A stretch of 64,000 nucleotides of DNA from Congeria kusceri. Lineage: Eukaryota; Mollusca; Bivalvia; Myida; Dreissenidae. Shown piece after piece: positions 46,956-58,644 of this stretch. Where the stretch lies: positions 16,079,956-16,143,955 of the forward strand of contig CM051029.1 of NCBI GenBank assembly GCA_027627225.1, written 5' to 3'. The translations under genes were made by a program, and so were the position numbers. Numbering within the stretch: the stretch's first letter is position 1; every line of letters begins with the position of its first letter. The notes under the pieces are model-generated. The model was given only the letters and a program-made list of their open reading frames with translations. It had not been told where the DNA came from and made no database searches.

Positions 46956-48987
46956 ATTCATCGGTTGGTAAATTAAAAGAATGTATTGATTATTGGCAAC
47001 AACTAACCGATGACCCATGGATTCTAGACATAATTCAAGGTTACAAAATCGAATTTTACAAACAGCCTGTTCAAAAGAAATTTCCAAGTAAGATTAATTT
47101 CAATGAAGAACAGCGCACAATTATTGATTTAGAAGTTGAACAATTATTGAAAATTGGTGCTATAACTGTGTCAAAATCTGAACATAATGAATTTATTTCC
47201 AATATTTTCATTGTTCCCAAACCTGGTGGAAAATTTAGACCAGTGATTAATCTGAAATGTTTAAATGAATTTGTTACTTACCACCATTTTAAAAAAGAAA
47301 CTCGCTGTTGTATTAGATTTAATACAAGAAAATGATTTTATGACATCTGTTGACATGGAACAGGCATATTATTCAGTACCCATTCATGAAAGTTGTCACA
47401 AATATCTCAAATTTTACTGGAATGGCATTTTATACTCATTTTCTTGCCTCCCGTTCGGCTTATCAAGTGCACCATATATTTTTTACAAAACTGTTAAAAC
47501 CAGTATACACATATTTCAGACAAAGTGGAATACGCTGTTCATATTATATTGATGACTCATTAAATTTGAATTTGGAACAGGCTGTGTGTAGTACTAACAC
47601 GCTGATCATGGTTGAAACATTGCAGAAGTTAGGTTATACAATCAACTATAAAAAATCTGTGTTAATACCTACACAAAGGATTATATTTTTTGGATTTATA
47701 ATAGACACGGTTCAGTTTATGGTGTTTCTTACTGAGGAAAAATTTCAAAAGATAATATCTGCAGCTAAATATCTACACAGTAAAAAGGTAATAATAGTCA
47801 GAGAATTAGCTTCGTTTATTGGTCTTTTGATCAATGCATTTTATGCAGTATTGGAAGCTCCTCTGCATTATAGAATTCTAGAAAGAAATAAGATTATTGG
47901 GCTGAATGGAAGTACCGATTTTGATAAAAAGATTACGTTATCAGTGGAAAGTAAAATGGAATTGTGGTGGTGGATCAAGAATATTCAATTAAAAAATGGT
48001 AAGAAAATTAGACCTCCGCCTATAACAAAGCGAATTAGAACGGACGCATCCCTACAAGGATGGGGTACAGTAGAATTAGATACTGGAAGGCATGCTAATG
48101 GCAGGTGGAATTATGCTGAGTCCAGTTTATCTATAAATGTTTTAGAATTACAGGCAATTTTTTATTCACTACAATCTTTATATACTGATTGTCGAGCGAT
48201 ACATATAGAAATTCAGTCAGACAATGTGTCTGCAATAAAATATGTTAATGACATGGGCGGAATGACCTCAAAATCAATGGATTGCATGGCTAAGGATATT
48301 TGGGAATGGTGTATTTGTAGAAATGTTTATGTATCCGCCATTCATATTCCTGGTATATATAATACTGCAGATTATTATTCAAGGAATTTTTCCGATGCAA
48401 CAGAATGGATGTTGAAGGGAGATATTTTCAGTAGAATATGCTCTCATTTCTTCATGCCAGACATAGATCTTTTTGCTTCTAGATTGAACAAACAAATAAA
48501 TAAATTTGTGTCTTGGTTCCCTGAGCCAGAGGCTTTCCATACTAATGCATTTAGCCTTTGTTGGGCAAATGAATCCCCTTACATTTTTCCTCCATTCAAT
48601 TTGTTGGGGAAAATTATGAATAAAATTAAGACGGATGCAGTACAACAAGCCATTGTAGTGTTCCCACTATGGAGATCTCAAACATGGTTTCCTATGTTAA
48701 TGGATATGCTTGCTGATTTTCCTGTCAGGTTACCAAGGCACAGAGATTTGTTGACCCTGCCACACAACGGACAAGAGCATCCTTTATCGAAGAAAATGAT
48801 CATGGTCGCGGCAGTCTTATCAGGAAGGCACTCCAAAGTCGAGGACTTTTATCGGAAACTGCAGGTGTCATCATTCAATCCTGGAGACCTGGAACTAGAA
48901 AGCAATATGACCTTGCCTGGAGGAGATGGTTTTTTTGGTGTTTACGCAGGAAAATTGATCCCCTTATTGCAACTGAGGTTAAAGTAG
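46841..48987 (+). pseudogene. DIRS reverse transcriptase / RNase H frame, broken twice
   Basis: The open frame begins inside the end of ORF1 with no early methionine. In order: a pre-RT segment (KLKECIDYWQQLTDDPW), RT fingers (IVPKPGGKFRPVINL), a palm aspartate (SVDMEQAYYSVP), LPFGLSSAPYIF, and the catalytic YIDD at 47545-47556. RNase H follows, with aspartates and glutamate in RTDASLQGWG, NVLELQA, IQSDNVSA and TADYYSR (about 48040-48375). The C-terminal part (PDIDLFASRL ... IFPPFNL) corresponds to the segment after RNase H in DIRS proteins that some authors liken to a DAM methylase. The frame changes at an A-run (47291-47296) and a T-run (47479-47484), each an apparent +1 base. Confidence 0.9.
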
Positions 48988-49777
48988 TTGATTATCTTGA
49001 TCATTTAAGATTCAATAAAAAATCATACTCAGTTCTTAACACACATAAGTCTATGCTATTACAAACATTACCTTTCTTCGGTAATTCTTGGTGTAGTAAC
49101 TGTTTTTTAGTGAAACGTTTTCTCAAAGGATGTTTTCATAGCAAACCACCAGTGCCTCGGTATAGATTCACTTGGGATGTGTCGGTTGTTTTAAGATTTT
49201 TGCAGTCCCTTTTTCCATTGAACAGTCTGACGTTGAAACTGTTGACTTTCAAAGTTGTAGCATTGATTGCTCTTGCTACGGCCCCACGGGCACAAACATT
49301 AGTATGTATGAATGTTAATAATATGTTTAAAGAACAACAGGCAGTTGTTTTTACCTTTCCCAATCTGTTGAAAACTACTAAACTGGGACATGCTTATACC
49401 TTACATATAGAACATTATGAGAAGGAAGAATTATGTGTAATGCATACTGTTTTGCATTATTTAAAGGTGACAAAACCGATAAGGAAATCGTCTCAATTTT
49501 TTATTTCTTATCAGACATTTCAGCCGGTTACATCTAGTACTATTGCTAGATGGTTGAAAAATGTGTTAAATATGTCTGGAATAGATTCAAATTTATTCAA
49601 GGCTCATTCTTTTAGAGTGCAGCTACTTCAGCAGCTTTTCATAGAGGCTGCAGTTTAAAGAATATTTTGGACACAACAGATTGGACTTCTGATAAAAATT
49701 TCAAAAAATTTTATTTGAGGAAGTCTGTTAAAAACAAGAATGTGTCCTTTTCTCAAGCAGTATTTAGTCATGTGTAA
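48717..49777 (+). pseudogene. DIRS tyrosine recombinase frame, broken once
   Basis: Opens after a stop at 48714-48716, overlapping the RT/RNase H frame by about 270 nt in another frame. The N-terminal core-binding part begins near QSWRPGTRKQYDLAWRRW. The catalytic part carries the first arginine in LATAPRAQTL and the HxxR box as AHSFR (ending at 49616). Directly after HxxR one base appears to be missing (around 49617), so the first frame ends at 49656-49658 while the other continues with the expected downstream segment, including the presumed nucleophile tyrosine in FKKFYLRKS, to a stop at 49775-49777. The enzyme would integrate the circular cDNA. Inactive as read. Confidence 0.88.
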
Positions 49778-49993
49778 TGAGAAAATGGCATGCCTTTAAT
49801 GCTCATTTTTATTTTCATGTGAGAAATAATGGACTATGTTGTTATTTATACAAAAGTTTGTATTATTCTTTCAATGATGATTTATTTATATCAATATTGA
49901 AATTCCTAAAACGGTTGAATAGTTATGAATATACTAATTGAGTGTTCGTTTTATATTTTATAACTAAACGAATGGTTTTGTTGCGATTTAAAG

Positions 49994-50115
49994 ATGCTAA
50001 TTTATACATGTGAAAGCCGAAGGCTTTATGGAAAATAATGACCCCTCATCCAAGCTTTAGTGATGGATGGAGGGGCATTATTGGAAATAAAGCCTGAGGC
50101 TGAACATGTATATAC
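49994..50115. repeat. DIRS internal complementary region
   Basis: The first half (gaaagccgaaggctttatgg, on to aaaataatg) is the reverse complement of the left end 45441-45475. The second half (acccctcatccaagctttag on to gcctgaggctgaacatgt) is the reverse complement of the right end 50331-50405. The junction falls at taatg, the few bases shared by both element ends. Confidence 0.92.
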
Positions 50116-50212
50116 CCATCCCTTTCTCATTTTGAGATTTTGTCGTTTATCAATATTTTATGTTCTACCCACCCAATATATTATTGTGCAACAAAACATT
50201 CGTTTCACTGTA

Positions 50213-50405
50213 AATTATGATTCTTTCTGGAAGAGCGCTTCCGGTGTAGGTGCGCGGTGAAGGTGCACGTAGTTTTTGCGACTTTAAAAAGCGATCGAAT
50301 TAAGTAACGTCGGAACGATATGCTAATTTATACATGTTCAGCCTCAGGCTTTATTTCCAATAATGCCCCTCCATCCATCACTAAAGCTTGGATGAGGGGT
50401 CATTA
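50213..50405. repeat. DIRS right inverted terminal repeat
   Basis: Starts attatgattctttctggaag; 50213-50336 is the reverse complement of 45471-45597. The outer 70 bases (tcagcctcaggctttatttc to gatgaggggtcatta) are unique to this end and are mirrored in the internal complementary region. Confidence 0.9.
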
Positions 50406-50439
50406 CCCTCTACAATAAAGACAAGTTTTAAAAAAATCC

Positions 50440-51370
50440 GTTGGATACTCTAGGAGGAGTTGCATTCAAAAGGAATTTTCCCTATACATTACATACAGGA
50501 AAATAATTAAAGGGCCATAACTTGCATATGGAGGAGAAAAATTTAAATCCTCATTTATACTCAAAACTTCACGTCCGATCTGGCCCATATTCGACTTCAA
50601 ATGAGACCTTATGGCTATAGACAAACAGTGCAAGTCTCTGTCCTCCACTTTGTTTCGTGCTCAGGTGAACTAAAATGTGGTTGGTCGGACAGACGGACAA
50701 ACAGGGTGATTACTATAGGGCATCTGCAAAATATGTGCGGGGCCCTAATTAGTAATAAAAGGTATCTATGTATGGAGTTGAATTACAATAGCTCAATGCG
50801 TTCTCGAGTAATTGAGCAGAAACCATATTTTTCTATTTTTTGTAATGGTGACCTTGACAGTGTAATCCACCCCCTATGTAATCCCAAGCCAGGTCTGGAT
50901 ATAAGGTATCTATGGATGAAGTCTAATTAAAATATTTCAATTTGTTAGAAAGCTGAAACCAAACGTTGACTACGCCTGAAAATGAAAAATTAACAAAGGG
51001 CAATAACTTCAGCATTATTAATTGCAGAGTAACGGTTCTTGTGCATAGCACTTTTGCTCAATAAGATCTATCCACCTATGAAGTTTCAAGTTAATATCTC
51101 TTATAGTCTAAGAGTTATGCTCCAGGCAAAAATGGAGTATGAAAAATTAACAAAGGGCAGTAACTGCAGAACCATGAAGTGCAAAGTAATGGTTCTTGTG
51201 CACTGCACTTATCCTTAATGAGATCTATCCACCCATGAAGTTTCAAATTAATAGCTGAAATGGTTTTGAAGTTATGAAAGAAAAACATGAAAAATGTGGA
51301 CGGACGGACCGACATACGGACAGACAGGGTAATAACTATAGGGCACCCGAAAAAAATCTGCGGGGCCCTA
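50440..51370. repeat. Tandem-array element remnants with GACGGAC tails
   Basis: Three pieces. About 50440-50660 ends tttcgtgctcaggtgaacta. About 50760-50940 is one or two units of the ccatatgcaatcccaagc family. About 50990-51370 is a gggcaataacttcagcatta family ending with gacggacggaccgac and gcggggccctaatg. The tail gcggggccctaatta occurs at about 50739 as well. Confidence 0.65.
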
Positions 51371-52512
51371 ATGACTTTGGGGTGAATTTGGGGTGTCTAT
51401 GTGCAAGTGACTCACATGGAATGCAAGTGAGCATTTGTTCTATGTCGCATCGTCATTACAGTCTACCTCAATATTTGATCAGCTTAATCAGTTACTTCTA
51501 ATCTAAGCCTCTAGTCTATGCCTTTTGGTCAGCAAAACGTGCAGTTGTACCAATAGAATGAGGTCCCATGCCATGGCCATATTAGCTAAAGAAACTTCAG
51601 CGAACAGTTTATATACTAATGACTAGACCTGTTCACTGAAGCCAATCCCGTTTCGAAAGTCAACTAGAGTCGTAACATATTTATGTCACGCTATAAATCC
51701 ATAATTTTGAAAATTCTGGAGGAAATCACTATATAGACACCTAAGTGAATATAAACTTTTGACTTGTGGCATGTTTTGAGAATCGAAATACCTGAAAATA
51801 ACTCTGATCTGCACACAATGTACAATTAGTTGCGTTTTTGTTTCATCACATGACTACAAGCTTTTCATTTGGATATTTTGAACTTGACCTTTTCGCGTGC
51901 TCAAATTGTTAACATGGTTTTCGTTTTCCGTAATGCATTATTTTTGTTCAATTTCTTATGTCTGACCAGCAAACGTATTGTTTTAATATTGGTGATAGTG
52001 ATGTTTAATCTAATATTCTTTTACTAGGTATTAAAATTATAGTGTGTTCACAAAATAATCACCAGTGAATTTAAAATCCAGGAAATGTCATTTTTCTTTT
52101 AGGCTGTGGTTGACAAAAGTTACAGCACATGTTCTGTTACTAAAAATGGATAAAAAGTCACATGACCGTGAAATCCCGTGAGATTCTCATTTGACAAATG
52201 ATTTCCTCCACACTTTAGTAACGAAACAGTAATTGAGAAGTGTTTTAGACCGTATTTTTTCATAAGTTTGCTAACTAGATGTAAAAACTATCCATCTATC
52301 CAATAATGCTGCCTATTTGGTTCAGTAGTGCATTTAAAAGCCGTCTTTGGCAGTTTTTTGTTAACTGTTGATAAACTGTCAAATTCTTCAGACTTGCTGG
52401 TAGACTTAACTATGGGGGTTGCTCAATAACTTTTATGTTGCGCACAGTCAACAAAAATTTTACAAAGCGACATGTTTAGTTATGGAAGCCAGAACTATGG
52501 CCATATAAGATA
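51371..52512. other. AT-rich DNA, no gene seen
   Basis: No recognisable coding sequence, array or inverted-repeat element. Confidence 0.35.
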
Positions 52513-52642
52513 TATTGATGCACAGGTACTTGTAAGAAAGATTTTTTAATGTTCCATACGTATATACACTTTAATAAGATTATTTTAGTGGATATATGTA
52601 TGGAACATTAAATTTCATTGTTACAAGTACCTGTGTATTGAT
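52513..52642. repeat. Palindromic hairpin element with 55-bp arms
   Basis: The left arm (attgatgcacaggtacttgt ... aatgttccatacgtatatac) and right arm (gtggatatatgtatggaaca ... caagtacctgtgtattgat) are reverse complements with few mismatches, separated by about 20 bases. Probably a small MITE. Confidence 0.8.
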
Positions 52643-52729
52643 GTAACTGAAGTAAACTTTAAACAGATCCACATCAAATCAATAATCATTAGAGAAATAC
52701 CATTACTATTGTACGAAAAGCTTACTCTG

Positions 52730-54770
52730 TGCGGATCTTAAGATGTCCAGCAGTATTAAAATCAATCAATATACTTAGTGAGGAAACTTGGAACAACGCG
52801 TTGAAAATGGCACAATTTTTAACGAGGGAGTTAACCTCGTAAGTTTGAATTAGGTTACACAACACCATTCAGCACAAATATAAGTCGTGCCAATATCTTG
52901 ATTGTTTTCTGAAGCATTTATCGTTCCTCATATTCATTATGCTCCCCTGCCATGGATGAACTCCACCGTTTCGATTGATCTAATTTGTTTTGACGTATGT
53001 CATGTTATGATTGATCTCAACTGGTATTATTCATCTCCTCTGTAATGATTTATTTCATCAGTTATGATTTATTTCGCCTATTATGACTGCATGACTTCCT
53101 TTTGTATGACTGATATCAGCTGTTATGATCGATCTCCCCTATAGTGACTGGTCTACCCTGTAATAATGTATATACCCTGTTATCTCCCATATTACAATTG
53201 ATCTCACCAGCTATGAATTATCTCCTTATGTAATTATTGATCTCACATGCTATGATTGATCTCACCTGTTGTGACTGATCTCACCTGTGGCGATTAATCA
53301 CACCTGTTATGATTGATCTTCCCATTTTATGATTTATCTCACCTGTTATGACTGATCTATCATGTTATGATTGATCTCCAATGTTACAATTTATCTCCCC
53401 TGTTGTGATTGATCTACCCTGTTATGACTGATCTCCCCTGTTACGATTGATCTCCTCCGTTATGCTTGATCTCCTATGTTACAATTTATCTCCCATGTTA
53501 CAATTTATCTCCCCTGCTATGACTGATCTCCCCTGTTATGATTAATATCACCTGTTATGATTGATCTCCCCTGTTATGATTGATCTCCCCTAATATGATT
53601 GATCTCACCTGTTATGATTGATCTTCCATTTTTATAAGTCCTATTCTTGCCATTCGGCCCCTGGTACAGACTTATATCTCCTTTGATATGGTCGGTCGTG
53701 ATTTTCCACTACAGAAGCTTAAAGCTTGATCTTATAGAATCATTGCAGAAACATACAAACACGCAAAACATTTTGAATATTCAGAAACGTACAGTATATT
53801 ATGTAAAGCTATTGATGCAATTTATATAATATTTAAATGTGTTATATATTTGTTTACCTCATTTAGATTCCTTTCAGTTTGTTTATGTAACTGTAATCGT
53901 CTACATTATATATATTGCATCTACATTAAAGTACTATACTAATTAACGGAGTGATTATCAAGTGTAGAATCGCCATAATTCTTTGCAAAATGATGTGAAT
54001 GACATATTAGAAAGGTATGAAAGACAGACATTTCGTAGAGTTACTAAAATACGATTTCGCCTCGAAGTATAAGTCTTATGCCATATTACAATTCAGTCAT
54101 TTGCTGCTGTTACTGTTGACGTTCAAGAAGAGGAATTATCATATTATTTCATCAAAGCAGCGAAGGTACAACAAAATTTGCTCTGTGTGCAATTGTTAAA
54201 AACGATGAACTACACGTTAATATGTTAATACATTTACTATTATAACTCAAAATTGTTTGAAACGGATTAAAGTTAGTTCCAAAAAAGCACAGTTTATTCA
54301 GAATAAAATCAGTTTAAATGTTCGTGTCTAATCTACATAAATAACTTCGTAAGTTGTTGGCTTAGTTGGTCATACAGATTTCCTCACCCCAATACTTTCT
54401 GTCAACTAAGTTCGTTAATGTTGTCGAGCTGACCATAACTACCGAATTACTTCCCTTTAAACTGCCATAAGATGCAACTTAAAAGAAAACCTATTTCAAT
54501 GCCAAAATCATGTATTATTTACCAACAACAATTATCTCGATTTCCTCGTGCTTTGCCAATATGCGTGTAAACTGTCTCCCATTATATATGTATCAGCTGT
54601 CAAGAAGTACAACTATGCATAAAGAAATCGCATGAAATAATAATAATGCGTAAAGTTGTAATCAGACGAACAGGTTAACAAACAGTAAGCACTCGGAGAG
54701 CACTGAGAGCTCAGACCTCTGCCTACCAAGTAAACAATCTAAATTTCTAGTGATGAACGAGGGATGATCA
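52730..54770. repeat. Duplicated segment B, copy 1
   Basis: Matches 61380-62390 in the same order: gtccagcagtatt...aaaatcaat, gaggttacacaacac-like text, tatggatgaactcc, a 19-bp minisatellite, caatactttctgtcaactaa, gagctgaccataactacc, ctcgtgctttgccaatatgc, gtcaagaagtacaactatgc and actgagagctcagacctct. Copy 1 has a much longer minisatellite and extra sequence at 53640-54370. Confidence 0.75.
52980..53635. repeat. 19-bp minisatellite (ttatgattgatctcccctg)
   Basis: About 30 units of ttatgattgatctcccctg with variants (actgatc, caatttatc, cacctg). A shorter version of the same repeat is at 61660-61930 inside the other copy of the duplicated segment. Confidence 0.85.
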
Positions 54771-55195
54771 AATTTAATGTAGCTTTTTTTCATATTTTTA
54801 GACATATGATTATTTCATAGAAAAAAAGTACATTAAAATAAACTGAAATATATATTGCATCAATTTACAAAATTTCAGCGATTTTACTCTTCTCTGTTAA
54901 AAATGGAATGCATTTAAAATGAGTCACTATAGGCAACCCGGAGCACGTCAATTGGCATTCAATGATGTCGTTAACGTCATTCGCTTCGGGGAAGATTTGG
55001 CGCCTAGGAAATGTTCTTGTTTCAATATTATTATTTCACTATTATTCAATATTTTCTGATATTTCAATTACAATATTTTATCAATGATTCTTGTGTTGGG
55101 ATCTCCATAAAGAGGCCTTTCTCATCATGGTCTTGAGGCAATATGATAACCAATCACATATACTTGTACAAAGCGCTTTTTTGCGTTTGGAATAC
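54771..55195. other. AT-rich DNA, nothing identifiable
   Basis: Between duplicated segment B and the hAT-like element; no features recognised. Confidence 0.3.
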
Positions 55196-55203
55196 CAATA
55201 TAT

Positions 55204-56150
55204 TAGGGATGGAACCGAATACTGAAATCAATATTCGAATATTCATTTTAGGTATTCGAATATATTTGAATATTTGTGTTGTAAATACGACTATATACGA
55301 CACCCTGTCCGAATATTTACCTATCTAAAATATGTATACTACGTGTACCTAGTTGTTTTACCTTGCTTCAGTGGTAAATGAGCGATATAACTTTGTGAGT
55401 GTTAGGCAAATATAAAGAAATGTAAGATATTTTTAAATGTATTGTTAGTGAATTTGTTAACCGTTTTTTTTTCAGAACCATGAAGCTTGTATCTGCTGTG
55501 CAGATTACACGTTGCCTGGGTTTTGTCTAATGACCGCATAAAGAACTTCCAAGCACGTGATGGTGGCATTGTTTAATAATAATGACTCTTGTATGATATA
55601 TGGTGTTGATATAATGGAAAATAATTTACAAGTGACGTATATTAAGATTGACCAGATCATGCTAATTTTGTTAAAGAAATTGATTGGCTGATAATGGATT
55701 CATTTTTATTGGTTTACTTAGAGAGTAATTGTAATTTACTGTTAACAAGTTAGATGTCACTTAAGGACAATAAACAACAATGTACGCCTTGTGTAAAATG
55801 TAAAACCGTTATCACAACATGGCCCAGTTTTGTTATTTGTGGATACAATGGGTCATATTCGCGCCTCCTACAAACTTTTAACTCGCAGCCCTTGCAAAGA
55901 CGTGGCCCCCCTGCCAATTATCAATTGTTGTTAATTGGACATGTTTAGCATGTGTTGTAAAAATGTTACACTGCCTCCCGCCCACCTGCTAGGCAGGAAA
56001 TAGACTGAAATTCATGTTAACTTTGCAATCAAACTGGGAAAAAAACATGATTTTTTACAGAAATTTTGTTCTTTAAATAAATAAGAAAATCGAATATTCG
56101 TATTCGTTTTTTAATATTATCCGATATTCGAATATTCGGTCCCATCCCTA
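55204..56150. mobile_element. hAT-like transposon with 8-bp target duplication
   Basis: Ends tagggatggaaccgaatact and, as reverse complement of the right end, tagggatgggaccgaatatt. Subterminal gaatattcg palindromes are present at both sides. The element is flanked by a perfect 8-bp direct repeat caatatat (55196-55203 and 56151-56158), as made by hAT transposases. 947 bp; the only internal open frame (55754-55948) shows no transposase motif, so the element is non-autonomous or decayed. Confidence 0.85.
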
Positions 56151-56329
56151 CAATATATAAAAAAAAATAAAAACATTCTGCATTTTAAGTATGTCTGATT
56201 ACATTACACATTTAGCATATAAACGTGAATAATGTTAACATATGCATACATTATTTTACTGAATCAAGAAAGGAAATACCAGTCAGAAATATTTACAACA
56301 AGGCTTTGATAGTATTGCAAGCAATACAA

Positions 56330-57540
56330 GAGTCCGCTACCGGTGAAAACCCCTGCTAATTAAACATTGTGCAATACTGTCAAATCGCCTTTTATATGCA
56401 GTGTACAAAGTTTCATATTCAAATCCCATTTGTCACTGCAGTAATAAGTTTTTTTGCTTTTTTATTTTAGTAACAATGACCAGACATTCGAGTTACTTTT
56501 CCAGTTATTGCAGTACTAAACTGACAGAGGGCGATAATATAGTCCATTCTGTGTACCAAGTTTCATGATCATATGTTATGTTCTTTTAGAATTATTACAG
56601 TATTAAGTTTATTTCTATTTTAAGTAACAGTCACGTGACCTTTGACCTCGTGAAAAATAAAAGGTCGTGCGTAATTCTCACATCGCTGTTGCTATGTATA
56701 CAAAGTTTCCTCAAAGTGTCTTCAGTACTTTCCGAGTTATCACAGGATCCAGGTTTGGGGGACGGACGGATAGACAGACAGACAGAATGACACACAGACA
56801 GATGGCAAACCCATAGTTCAATCTCTGTACCAAGTTTCATGGTAATATCTTATGTCCATTTCAAATTATTACAGTATTTAGTTTATTTATATTTTTAGTA
56901 ACAGTCAGGTGACCTTTATCCTCTGGTGAAAAAAAACGTCGTGCATAATCCTCACATTGCCACATTGCTGTTTATACGTATACCCAGTTTCATCGAAATA
57001 AGTTCAGTACTTTTTGAGTTATTGCAGGAACCAGGTTTTGTGGACGGACAGACAGACGGAGGGACAAATATACGGACGAACAAATAGAGAGACACACAGA
57101 CAAATGGCAAACCTATAGTTCAATTTTTTTACCAAGTTTCATTGTCATATCTTATGTACTTTTCGAATTATAACAGTATTTTGTTTATTTCTATTTTTAG
57201 TAAAAGTCATGTGACCTTTGATCTCTGGTGAAAAATAAAATGTCCTGCATAATCATCACATTTCCGTTTATATGTATACCAAGTTTCATAAAAATATCTT
57301 CAGTACTTTTTGAGTTATAGCAGGATTCAGTTTGTTTGTTTTTTCTATTTTCAGTAAGTCATGTGACCTTTGACCTCTGGTAAAATAAAAGGTCATGCAT
57401 AATACTCACATTGCCGTTCATATGTATACCAAGTTTCATCGAAGTATCTTCAGTAATTTTTGAGTTATCGCATGAACAATATTTTGCAGACGGACTGACT
57501 GACGGATGGACGGAGGGCAAACCTATACTCCCCTCTGGTA
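56330..57540. repeat. Tandem-array element with a GACGGAC stretch inside each unit
   Basis: About five repeats of ccaagtttcat, tctatttttagtaacagtca, gtgacctttgacctctggtg and ttcagtactttttgagttat. Unlike the other families, the gacagacagac-rich stretch that normally marks the end recurs inside (56760-56795, 57040-57100, 57490-57515). Confidence 0.7.
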
Positions 57541-57599
57541 AACACCGGTTGGGGACTAACTGGAATTGTCACGAGTGACAGATATAACCCCACAATATG

Positions 57600-58500
57600 G
57601 CCTTGTCACAAAACTATGGCATCCATTCGAAAGAAATGGACAGAGAATGGTCATATAATTCCAATAGGAGCCATAACTCTGTCAACATTTTGTGGTTTGT
57701 AACCAACGTTAAACTTGATCTGTATTTTATGATGTTACACCTAAGTACCAAAAATAAGTTAAATATGTGAAACCTTTCAAGAGTTATTGTCCATGTTTTT
57801 CGAGAATTTAAGTCAAATAGGGGGGCCATAACTGTGTCAAAATTTAGTGGTTTGTAACCAAAGTCGAATTGACCTGAAGTTTATGATGCTACACATGTGT
57901 ACCAATAATTATTTAAATATGTCAAGTCATTTTTGAGTTATCGTCAGGAAACCATGTTTTTAGGGAATCTAAATCAAATAAAGGGCCATAACTCTTTCAA
58001 AATTTAGTGGTTTGTAACCAAATTCGAACTTGACCCGTATTTTTCTGACGCTACACATGTATACCAAGAATTATTTGAATATGTCAAGCCATTCTTGAGT
58101 TATCGTAAAAAAATATTTATTTTAGGGAATTATAAGTCGAAAAGGAGCCATAACTCTGTCAAAATTTAGTGGTTTGTAACCAACATCAAACTTGAACTGT
58201 ATTGTTTAATGGTACACATGTGTAGCAAAAATTATTTTAATATGTCAAGCCGTTTTTAAGTTATCATCCGGAAACCATGTTTTTAGGGAATTTTAAGTCG
58301 AAATAGGGCCATAACTCTGTCAAAATTTAATGGTTTGTAACCAACATTGAACTTGACCTGTATTCTATGATGTTACACATTTGTACCAAAAATTATTTCA
58401 ATATGTCAAGCCTTTCTCAAGTTCTCATCCGGAAACAAAAAACCAACAAGCTCACTCCAATATAGCCCCCCCCCCCCCAAACTTAGTTTGTGGGGGAATA
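57600..58500. repeat. Tandem-array element, 161-bp unit, ending in a C-rich hairpin
   Basis: Five units with ggccataactctgtcaaaat, ttagtggtttgtaaccaa, gctacacatgtgtaccaaaa and gagttatcgtccggaaacca. It ends at about 58462-58497 in tatagccc(c)n...gtttgtgggggaata, the same kind of hairpin as at 4161-4190 and 38153-38190. Confidence 0.8.
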
Positions 58501-58644
58501 ATCATTGTTTTTCAAGTAAATAAAAGCATAAGTGTCAAATTTTTACATAGGTTCTATACAATTATTTAAGAAAATCATGTATTGTTGACAATATTCTTTG
58601 GTTTTTACGATTGGACCCTCTGGAGTTCAGTCCATTTAATATAC

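Larger units (their letters stand above)
45441..50405 (+). mobile_element. DIRS-type tyrosine-recombinase retrotransposon
   Basis: A nearly complete 4.97-kb element. It has a Gag-like frame, an overlapping RT/RNase H frame, an overlapping tyrosine recombinase frame, inverted terminal repeats (outer parts differ between ends), and an internal complementary region that joins the reverse complements of both extreme ends. This is the hallmark of the DIRS group: the extrachromosomal circle is completed on this template and integrated by the recombinase without target-site duplication. None is seen at the edges here (left ...ctaca, right ccctct...). Three frame breaks make this copy inactive as read. 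It lies in the copy-1 side of a larger duplicated block and has no counterpart in copy 2. Confidence 0.93.

Noticed and set aside
55754..55948. 64-codon frame inside the hAT-like element as a possible transposase remnant
   Set aside because: No zinc finger, RNase H-like or hAT dimerisation motif could be seen.
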